DNA from: Granulosicoccaceae bacterium
Lineage (GTDB): Bacteria > Pseudomonadota > Gammaproteobacteria > Granulosicoccales > Granulosicoccaceae
Length of the DNA stretch: 13,123 nt
Assembly: GCA_023301405.1 (NCBI GenBank)
Contig: JALZUX010000667.1
Location: 1-13,123 of the forward strand
Direction of reading: 5' to 3'
The notes beneath the pieces were generated by a model. That model was not told the DNA's origin. It saw only the letters and a list, made by a program, of their open reading frames with translations, and did no database searches. Below are positions 6,975 through 13,123 of the stretch, one piece after another. Position 1 is the first letter of the stretch, and the number at the start of each line of letters is the position of its first letter. A program made the translations under genes and the position numbers.

Positions 6975-8739
6975 GTGTTCTCACCATATGATTTGCTTCG
7001 TACTCTATTAGCGGTGGCACCGCACCATCTGTGTAGCGAAAAGCATCAGGCCATGTATCTGGCTCGCCGGCGCCTAATGCAACGGTTTCCAAGTCTATCG
7101 GGCGATGAATGTCAGGCTCCGGGTGTGCGGCGATTAACGCCTGCGTGTACGGATGCTTGGGGTTGGCCAGTAATAATTCAGGAGGAGCCTGCTCAACTAC
7201 TCGACCACGACGCATCACCGCGACTTCATTAGCAATACGCGCCACCACTGCTAGATCGTGCGAAATGAATAAATAAGAAAGCTGTAATCGATCACGAATA
7301 TCTTCTAGCAGATCAAGAATTTGAGCTTGTACTGATACATCAAGTGCCGAAGTGGGTTCGTCGCAAACCAGCAGGCGCGGCTTCAACGCCAGAGCCCGTG
7401 CAATAGATAAGCGCTGCCGCTGACCACCGGAAAACGCGTGCGGGTACCGACGCAGCATTGATGGGTCAAGCCCGACTTGCTCAAGTAATTCAACAGCGTA
7501 GTCGCGACGCTCAGCTGGTGTTCCAATGTTATGTATTTCAAGCGGCTCCGTCAGCGCATCGACAATTTGCATTCTGGGACTCAGCGATGAGTGCGGATCC
7601 TGAAACACCATTTGCGCTTTGCGCTGAAAATCACTGCGCTGTGCAGTACTGAGCGACTGCACGTCAATGGCATCGGCGTCTGTGCTTTCCTTGAAAAACA
7701 CGTGCCCGCCTTGATCAACAGACTCGGCCCCTAAAGCAATGCGCGCGCAAGTGGATTTACCCGAGCCGGATTCACCGACAATTGCCACCACTTTACCGCG
7801 GGGCACATCTAAGTTGACATTATCAACTGCTAGAAGACTTCTTTTGGGCGTCCATGCGCCGCCCTGCTTGACCTTATATGTTTTGCTTATGTCACGCAGA
7901 CTGAGGATGATATCGGTTGCTTTCGGTTGCACTACGGGCTGAACAAACGCTGGTATCACCGGCGCCGCTGCAAATAATTTTTTTGTGTAATCGTGTGCCG
8001 GTGAACCCAGCACTAAGCCAGATGACCCTGACTCCATCACATGCCCCTTATTCATCACCACGACCTGATCGGCCATGTTCGCCACCACACCCAAATCGTG
8101 GGTGACTAATATAAGCGCCATGCCAGATTCAGCTTGCAACTTTTTCAGCAAACCCAGCACTTGCGCCTGAGTGGTCATATCGAGTGCGGTAGTGGGTTCG
8201 TCGGCAATGAGCAATTCAGGTTTGGCAACAGTGGCCATAGCGATCATCGCACGCTGCTGCATTCCACCGGATAATTCAAACGGATACGCATTAAAAGCGC
8301 GTTCAGGGTCATTGAAGCCAACGTGCTCAAATTCAGCAAGTGCCTGGCGCTTCGCGTCGCTATTAGAGCAATTGCGATGCAGCTTTAATACCTCACTGAC
8401 TTGATCACCGATTCGATGTAGCGGAGACAAAGATCGCATTGGTTCCTGAAAAATCATCGACACGCAATCACCGCGTATACCACGCAGTTTGCGCTCGCTA
8501 AGTTTGGCTAAGTCGATGTCGGTACCGCGACTGCTGAGGATCATCTGGCCGCTGCGGATCTGCGCCGAGGAGGGAAGGATTCGCAAGATTGCACGGCAAC
8601 TCAACGTTTTACCAGAGCCGGATTCACCCACCAGCGCAAGTGTTTCACCGGCATTAACCGAAAAACTCACTCGGTCAACCGTAGGCTGATTGTTACCAAA
8701 CCCTATGGACAAGTCGTTTACACGTAATAGCGACTGCAT
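6967..8739 (-). CDS. Fused double ATPase of the peptide-type importer (OppD-OppF fusion, YejF-like)
   Basis: A 590-residue cytosolic protein carries both ATPase domains of the importer in one chain. Domain 1: Walker A GESGSGKT (38-45), Q-loop Gln near 98, signature LSGGM (156-160), Walker B LLIADE (176-181), H-loop His 214. Domain 2: Walker A GESGSGKS (322-329), Q-loop Gln 380, signature FSGGQ (436-440), Walker B LLVCDE (456-461), His 494. All catalytic residues are present, so it should be active. I chose the ATG at 8739 because AAGGA lies four bases upstream and the ABC domain begins at once (MQSLLRVNDLSIGFG). The frame stays open for 64 more codons, to 8931, but that extension is not domain-like. 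It is the first gene of the operon with the binding protein and two permeases. The ATPase fusion matches YejF, although here the ATPase gene comes first rather than last. Confidence 0.92.
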   Translation of the reverse strand: MQSLLRVNDLSIGFGNNQPTVDRVSFSVNAGETLALVGESGSGKTLSCRAILRILPSSAQIRSGQMILSSRGTDIDLAKLSERKLRGIRGDCVSMIFQEPMRSLSPLHRIGDQVSEVLKLHRNCSNSDAKRQALAEFEHVGFNDPERAFNAYPFELSGGMQQRAMIAMATVAKPELLIADEPTTALDMTTQAQVLGLLKKLQAESGMALILVTHDLGVVANMADQVVVMNKGHVMESGSSGLVLGSPAHDYTKKLFAAAPVIPAFVQPVVQPKATDIILSLRDISKTYKVKQGGAWTPKRSLLAVDNVNLDVPRGKVVAIVGESGSGKSTCARIALGAESVDQGGHVFFKESTDADAIDVQSLSTAQRSDFQRKAQMVFQDPHSSLSPRMQIVDALTEPLEIHNIGTPAERRDYAVELLEQVGLDPSMLRRYPHAFSGGQRQRLSIARALALKPRLLVCDEPTSALDVSVQAQILDLLEDIRDRLQLSYLFISHDLAVVARIANEVAVMRRGRVVEQAPPELLLANPKHPYTQALIAAHPEPDIHRPIDLETVALGAGEPDTWPDAFRYTDGAVPPLIEYEANHMVRTHV

Positions 8740-9015
8740 GGTATCCTTGACTTGAGCACTGTGATCTGTTTTGAGGGGCGCTAAACATGAATTTCCGCCT
8801 CCACGATTCGCACGCACACTCATAGTTGTAAAAGGCTCTTCCGACCCCAAGATAGCGAGCGGTGAGTTTCTCCAGTGCGATGATCCCATGAAAGCATGCA
8901 TGCAGGCAACTACGAAGTATCGTGACGTCACAAATGTAAGCTGCTGACGTTACTACGCTAGCCGATCAGTCACCTCTTCTTCACCCTCCTTCAAGAATGG
9001 TCAGACCTCACATTA
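8740..9015. promoter_or_regulatory. Divergent promoter region between importer operon and ABC exporter-like gene
   Basis: 276 bp separate two divergently transcribed units, so both promoters should lie here. I could not assign convincing -35/-10 pairs on either strand. Two perfect 10-bp palindromes stand out, GCATGCATGC (8894-8903) and GTGACGTCAC (8922-8931). A further TGACGT half-site lies at 8945-8950. They are candidate operator sites for a shared regulator. The gene at 9016 has no obvious Shine-Dalgarno sequence. Confidence 0.4.
8744..8748 (-). promoter_or_regulatory. Ribosome-binding site deciding the ATPase start
   Basis: The minus strand reads AAGGA followed by TACC and ATG. The spacing is slightly short but it is the best site in the region, and it supports the start at 8739 over the longer in-frame starts (for example ATG at 8823 or 8931). 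Confidence 0.6.
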
Positions 9016-12000
9016 ATGGAAACTAACTTAGTCAAGTACATCTGGACGTACAGCCGTAAGCAGCAAGTAGTGATCATCGCCACAACACTGCTCTCCTTTC
9101 CCATTCTGTACCTAACGCTCGAACTACCAAAAATTATCATTAATGATGCACTGAGCGGTATGTCAGCGCAGAAGAGCCTGCTTGGCTGGCAGCTTGATCC
9201 AGTCGCCTTTCTAACCGTCCTGTGCCTATGCCTGTTGGGCTTAGTAATCACTAACGGTATTATCAAAATGCGCCTTAATACATTTAAAGGGGTGATCGGG
9301 GAAAGGCTGATCAGACGCCTGCGCTACACATTGATACAAAATATTCTGCGTTTTCCGCTGCCTTATTTTTCCCGTATATCGTCCGGTGAATTGATTAGCT
9401 CGGTAACCGCTGAAACCGAGCCTCTGGGCGGGTACATCGGTGAATCCATTGCGATGCCTTTGTTTCAGGGCGGCACCATGATCACCGTGCTAATTTTTAT
9501 GTTTATGCAGGATTTGATACTAGGGATGATTTCTATTGCGCTGATCCCTGTGCAAGCTTATCTCATTCCAAAACTGCAGCAACAGGTAAACACGCTTAAA
9601 AAAGAACGTGTACGTCACGTGCGAAAGCTGTCAGAGCAAATTGGTGAATCGGTGGCAGGCTCTACCGAAATTCGTCTGCACGGCACCCAACCGTACACAC
9701 TAGCCGGCTACTCACGTCGCCTTGGTGATTTATTTGAAATTCGGCTGAAGATCTTCAAAAAGAAATACTTTATGAAGTTTCTCAATAACACCATCAGCCA
9801 GATTACACCTTTCATGTTTTATCTGTTTGGCGGCTACCTGGTGATTAGAGGCAATCTCACCATCGGTGCACTGGTTGCAGCGATTGCCGCCTACAAAGAA
9901 TTAACCAACCCATGGCGAGAGCTGCTCAACTACTATCAACTTCATGAAGACAGCAAGATAAAGTATCAGCAGATCGTTGAGCTGTTTAATCCCGACCAGC
10001 TGGTCGACGTCGACGAAGTAGAAACCGTCGACGAAGCAGTGGCGCTAAAAGGCAAGCTAACGCTTGACTCAGTGTCGTGGCGGGATGAGAACGGATCAAC
10101 CGTGCTTTCCGGTATATCACTCAATATCGCGGCGGGAGCCACCATTGCCATCACCGGCGAATTTGCCGCGAGAAGAGCGCACCTTGCGCACCTGCTTGCC
10201 GGCATTGAAGAACCTTATTCCGGCTCAATACAGATGGACGACCAAATCATGGGGCAGATTCCTGATTCCATACTGCGCCGTCGAGTAGCAATACAAGGCC
10301 ATGATCCTCACATGTTTGTTGGCACCATCTCTGAGAACGTAGAGTACGGTCTGCTTCAGCATGAGCCTGATCAACAGGCTGATAATGTTGATCAAAAAAT
10401 GCTCACAGAAGCCTTTGACGCCGGCAACCGGGCGCCGCTTGATAACGGCTGGCTAGACTATCGTCAAGCCGGAGAAAAAAACAGAGAGCGATCAGCTCAA
10501 TGGCTTCAGCGGGCAATCAATGCAACAGGTGCGGGCCCGGTAGTCACCGAACGCAGATTGGCCGAAGTATTCGACCCCAAAGCGAAACCAGACCTTGCTA
10601 TCAGCCTGCTGATTGCGCGTTCAGAAATACGCCGGCGGCTGGCGCTAATGCCAGAGGCCTCTCATGTTGCCTATTTTGACCCCGAAGTCTTTAATCCCAA
10701 TGCCAGCATTCTGGAAAATATATTATTTGGTGTGGCGATCGATAAGCGGCTAAACAGTGAGACATGCGAGATTCACCCCTACCTGCGTGAGATCATCGAT
10801 AAGCAACTATTAACAGCTCGCGCAACACTGGTTGGATTGAAACTCGCAAGGCACCTGGTAAGCGCTTACGATAACAATACATTATCGCATCTGGAACTCG
10901 AACACTTTCATTTATCTACCGACGGTATGGTCGAACGAATCAAGGCCACCCTCGATACCTATAAATCCGGCACCGCACTGACCGAGGTAAACCGATGCTT
11001 GCTGATGTCATTGTTCCTGCTGCTGGTACCAGAACGCCATACGTTTGTGCAATTAACTGATCGCGCCATCGGTCGAGTTGTTCAAGCACGGCGGGACTTT
11101 CAGGAATTTTTACCAATTGAACTAGATAACACGGTAAATCACTTCTGGGAGTCTAGCTACCACCCCAACCTGACCGTTAAGGACAACTTGCTGTTTGGCC
11201 GAATTTCGTCCAGCAACCCTGCCGCTAGCCGTGCGATTGATGAAGTAATTGAGCATGTCATCAAAGACCTTAAACTTGATGATGCACTCCTGCTACTGCT
11301 AGGAGAATCACAGGTGGGAATCAGCGGATCGCGTTTACCACTGATTGCAAAACATCGCTTAGCGCTGGCGCGATCACTATTGAAAAAACCGAGCGTGCTA
11401 ATTTTTCACGATGCGCTATCACTAGTAGATGCGGCAGAAAAACAATCACTCAGGCAATCCGTGCGTGCGTTACTTCCAGAGTGCACAATAATCTGGATAT
11501 CCAATGAAGTTGAAAAACCGCAAGACTTTGAGCAAGTCTATACCTTCACAGAAGCCGGCCCCCTGGTGCTACAGGGCTCGTATGGACCAAGAATAAACCC
11601 CGCGGCCATTACATCAGACAGCTCAACACGTACCACAGACCCGTTAGACTTAATTTCAAATTCTACTCTATTCAGTGAATTATCCCACGCCAACCAGCGC
11701 CATATCGCCGACCACAGCAGACTAGTGACCCTGGAAGCCGATACGTGTGTCTATGAAATGAGAGACAACGCCGACTCCGCCTGGCTGGTAGTATCGGGAG
11801 AAGTTCAGACCAGCCAACCGAAGGTTCATGGATCATCAATGATTGGCACTTTCCAACGACCCGATGTCTTTGGTGCTTTGGATGTATTGGCCGACTCGCC
11901 CAGAATGATGACGGCAATTACCTCACAGGAGACTGTAATGCTTCGTATAGATGCTTCAGCGATAGAGTCAGTTGCATTGAGCGACCCTCAGATATCACGA

Positions 12001-12051
12001 ACGCTATTACGATCATTGTCGAAGCAATGGCTTCCACAAAATGCAGCCTAA
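9016..12051 (+). CDS. ABC exporter-like protein with degenerate nucleotide-binding domain, large insertion and C-terminal cNMP-binding-like domain
   Basis: This is a 1011-residue protein. Residues 1-320 form an exporter-type ABC membrane domain (helices near 18-38, 65-85, 145-185 and 255-295; SSGELISSVTAET at 122-134 is typical). The nucleotide-binding domain begins near 346 but is heavily altered. The Walker A site reads GEFAARRA (381-388), without the glycines, Lys and Ser. The Q-loop Gln is replaced by His (QGHDPHMF). The signature reads ISGSRL (769-774). Walker B ends FHDA (797-800) instead of DE. The H-loop His is Asn (WISN, 827-830). Between the halves lies an insertion of about 300 residues with two more Q-loop-like segments ending ILENILFG (565-572) and VKDNLLFG (721-728). 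Residues 883-1000 resemble a cyclic-nucleotide-binding domain with FGALDVLADSPR (952-963). The architecture is known to me from proteobacterial ABC proteins, which usually keep the Walker A Lys. ATP hydrolysis by this chain is doubtful. Start: ATG at 9016, chosen for the N-terminal sequence, without a clear ribosome site. Confidence 0.85.
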   Translation: METNLVKYIWTYSRKQQVVIIATTLLSFPILYLTLELPKIIINDALSGMSAQKSLLGWQLDPVAFLTVLCLCLLGLVITNGIIKMRLNTFKGVIGERLIRRLRYTLIQNILRFPLPYFSRISSGELISSVTAETEPLGGYIGESIAMPLFQGGTMITVLIFMFMQDLILGMISIALIPVQAYLIPKLQQQVNTLKKERVRHVRKLSEQIGESVAGSTEIRLHGTQPYTLAGYSRRLGDLFEIRLKIFKKKYFMKFLNNTISQITPFMFYLFGGYLVIRGNLTIGALVAAIAAYKELTNPWRELLNYYQLHEDSKIKYQQIVELFNPDQLVDVDEVETVDEAVALKGKLTLDSVSWRDENGSTVLSGISLNIAAGATIAITGEFAARRAHLAHLLAGIEEPYSGSIQMDDQIMGQIPDSILRRRVAIQGHDPHMFVGTISENVEYGLLQHEPDQQADNVDQKMLTEAFDAGNRAPLDNGWLDYRQAGEKNRERSAQWLQRAINATGAGPVVTERRLAEVFDPKAKPDLAISLLIARSEIRRRLALMPEASHVAYFDPEVFNPNASILENILFGVAIDKRLNSETCEIHPYLREIIDKQLLTARATLVGLKLARHLVSAYDNNTLSHLELEHFHLSTDGMVERIKATLDTYKSGTALTEVNRCLLMSLFLLLVPERHTFVQLTDRAIGRVVQARRDFQEFLPIELDNTVNHFWESSYHPNLTVKDNLLFGRISSSNPAASRAIDEVIEHVIKDLKLDDALLLLLGESQVGISGSRLPLIAKHRLALARSLLKKPSVLIFHDALSLVDAAEKQSLRQSVRALLPECTIIWISNEVEKPQDFEQVYTFTEAGPLVLQGSYGPRINPAAITSDSSTRTTDPLDLISNSTLFSELSHANQRHIADHSRLVTLEADTCVYEMRDNADSAWLVVSGEVQTSQPKVHGSSMIGTFQRPDVFGALDVLADSPRMMTAITSQETVMLRIDASAIESVALSDPQISRTLLRSLSKQWLPQNAA

Positions 12052-12277
12052 GATATTCCTATTCGCAACTGCACCCTACTTCGACACCCTTTATTCCTTA
12101 AATTGTAGTCAACTTGGTTGATGAGTCGAGATCGCGCTACACATACACAGGTAATTGAGCACAAACTACAACGCCCATGGACGCGGCCGTTGTGCTCTGG
12201 ATAGTGACACATAATTTTTTGCGAATAGGACAATAATAACAACTAAAAATTTACCGACAATCTGAATGCGAAAATCT
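12052..12277. other. Convergent intergenic region with inverted repeats
   Basis: 226 bp lie between two convergent stop codons. A perfect 12-bp inverted repeat, tcctattcgcaa (12057-12068) and ttgcgaatagga (12219-12230), brackets most of it. Inside is an 8-bp stem, gagcacaa/ttgtgctc (12157-12164 with 12190-12197), with a 25-nt loop. A run of six T (12215-12220) follows on the plus strand, but 17 bases after the stem, so this is not a standard intrinsic terminator. No gene is seen here. It probably contains the ends of both transcripts. Confidence 0.5.
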
Positions 12278-13123
12278 CTAAGACAGCGTTTGGGTATCAA
12301 TTACCCGGTCAAAATGGCTAGTGTCATCAAGCGTACTGGTGATCCAGATTATCGATGTCCCGGGCAGTAAGCGACGGATATTTTCTTTGATTCTGAATTG
12401 CTCTACCTCTGCGTAGGCATTAAGCCCTTCGTTAAATACGATTAGCTCAGGCTTTTTTATCAGAACTCTGGCTAAAGGCAAGTTCTGACGCGAAGTGGCT
12501 GACAAGCGTGACCCTGAAATACCAGCGGCGGCGCTACGAAGTGTGAGTAGCATAATGTCTCTGGACAAATCTGCGCCCTTGATCACCCGATCAACCAAAT
12601 CAAGAAGGGGGTTGAGTGCCTGGCTGCTTATGTTATTTGGCAGCAAACCGAACAGCAGATTCTCAACTACCGTCAACCCCGGGTGAAACTGGCTATATTC
12701 GAACCGCTGCAAAAGAACACGCTGAGATCTATCAAGCACATTGTCTATCTCATCTCTAATAAACATGATCCTACTGACAACTGAACCAGGTAGCTGAATA
12801 TCCGGATGATCATCAAGCACCAGATTAAGAAACAACAGCAACAAAAAGTGCCTGTCCCGCTCATTAAGTTGACCTGAAGGTTTCTTTAATGCGGTGCGCG
12901 CACAAACCGCTATTTCTTCGGCTTGAACCTCAGAGCTTAGCTTAAACACCTGCATGGTCTGCTCACGGGTTACTTCAGACGCTAGACCTCGGGTAATTAT
13001 AGTGGCGATCTGTTTACCGATTTGCTCAACAATATGATCAAACCCGTTGTAGGATAAAATACGGGCAACCGCTTTTGAGCAGATAGCGTCGCCGGGAGTT
13101 GTGCTGTGATCGGTTAATTTTCC
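12278..13123 (-). CDS. C-terminal part of a second, paralogous ABC protein (5' end outside window)
   Basis: The frame is open from the right edge of the window to the TAG at 12278, giving 282 visible residues. The ATG at 12955 is internal, not the start. The visible chain matches the protein at 9016-12051 from about residue 580 to 845: the helical insertion (RDRHFLLLLFLNLVLDDHP against NRCLLMSLFLLLVPERH), the Q-loop-like FHPGLTVVENLLFG, the signature region AGISGSRLSA and the Walker B region LIVFNEGLNAY. The catalytic Glu is kept (FNEG) but the D-loop Asp is lost (AYAEVEQ) and the H-loop His is Ser (WITS). The protein stops about 20 residues after that, so it has no cNMP-binding domain. The N-terminal membrane domain and Walker A, if present, lie beyond the window. 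It is convergent with its paralogue, which points to an inverted duplication or a co-selected pair. Confidence 0.8.
   Translation of the reverse strand, partial: GKLTDHSTTPGDAICSKAVARILSYNGFDHIVEQIGKQIATIITRGLASEVTREQTMQVFKLSSEVQAEEIAVCARTALKKPSGQLNERDRHFLLLLFLNLVLDDHPDIQLPGSVVSRIMFIRDEIDNVLDRSQRVLLQRFEYSQFHPGLTVVENLLFGLLPNNISSQALNPLLDLVDRVIKGADLSRDIMLLTLRSAAAGISGSRLSATSRQNLPLARVLIKKPELIVFNEGLNAYAEVEQFRIKENIRRLLPGTSIIWITSTLDDTSHFDRVIDTQTLS

Noticed and set aside
8740..8931. 64-residue N-terminal extension of the importer ATPase
   Set aside because: The extension lacks domain character, and the ATG at 8739 has its own AAGGA site directly before the ABC domain.
10130..10200. Sequencing frameshift as the cause of the lost Walker A
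   Set aside because: The frame stays in register with conserved family sequence on both sides (beta strand before, HLLAG helix after), and the other catalytic motifs are altered as well.
12766..12955. ATG at 12955 as the true start of the second ABC protein
   Set aside because: The frame upstream is open to the window edge and its translation continues the alignment with the paralogue.

Overview
The window looks like chromosomal DNA of a proteobacterium, with moderate GC of roughly half. The gene families are a dipeptide/oligopeptide-type ABC importer with a very long binding protein, a polysaccharide-deacetylase-like protein, a GNAT protein, and ABC exporters with a cyclic-nucleotide-binding tail. 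I associate these with alphaproteobacteria (rhizobia-like) and marine gammaproteobacteria. Nothing in the sequence fixes the genus.

Layout, left to right. Positions 1-499 hold no intact gene. They form a tandem patchwork of short mobile-element remnants: an 87-bp direct repeat, near-perfect terminal inverted repeats, a 34-bp inverted copy, and a CTAG at each of three successive junctions (95-98, 258-261, 496-499). Positions 496-2165 (minus strand) carry a translationally coupled pair, a polysaccharide-deacetylase-like protein followed by a GNAT acetyltransferase. Positions 2166-2819 are non-coding as far as I can tell and contain several inverted repeats, including a nested set at 2282-2385. 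Positions 2820-8739 (minus strand) are a compact importer operon in the order fused double ATPase, substrate-binding protein, permease B, permease C, closed by a hairpin at 2781-2805. Positions 8740-9015 are a divergent promoter region. Positions 9016-12051 (plus strand) encode a 1011-residue ABC exporter-like protein with a C-terminal cNMP-binding-like domain. Positions 12278 to the right edge (minus strand, convergent) encode the C-terminal part of a paralogue without that tail.

The most unusual content is the right-hand pair of ABC proteins. In the 1011-residue protein nearly every catalytic landmark of the nucleotide-binding domain is missing or altered: Walker A lysine and glycines, Q-loop, signature, catalytic Glu, H-loop His. 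The frame is nevertheless open throughout and the surrounding family features are intact. A large helical insertion with repeated NLLFG-type motifs splits its nucleotide-binding domain. The visible part of the paralogue is also degraded at the H-loop and D-loop. Together they suggest a pair of non-canonical, possibly pseudo-ATPase ABC proteins, perhaps acting as partners or regulators.

How the genes may work together (inference): the importer would bring an oligopeptide or oligosaccharide across the inner membrane. The deacetylase/GNAT pair would modify N- or O-acyl groups on a glycan. The cNMP-tailed ABC protein, divergently transcribed from the importer, could export or sense something related. 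No substrate can be assigned from sequence alone.
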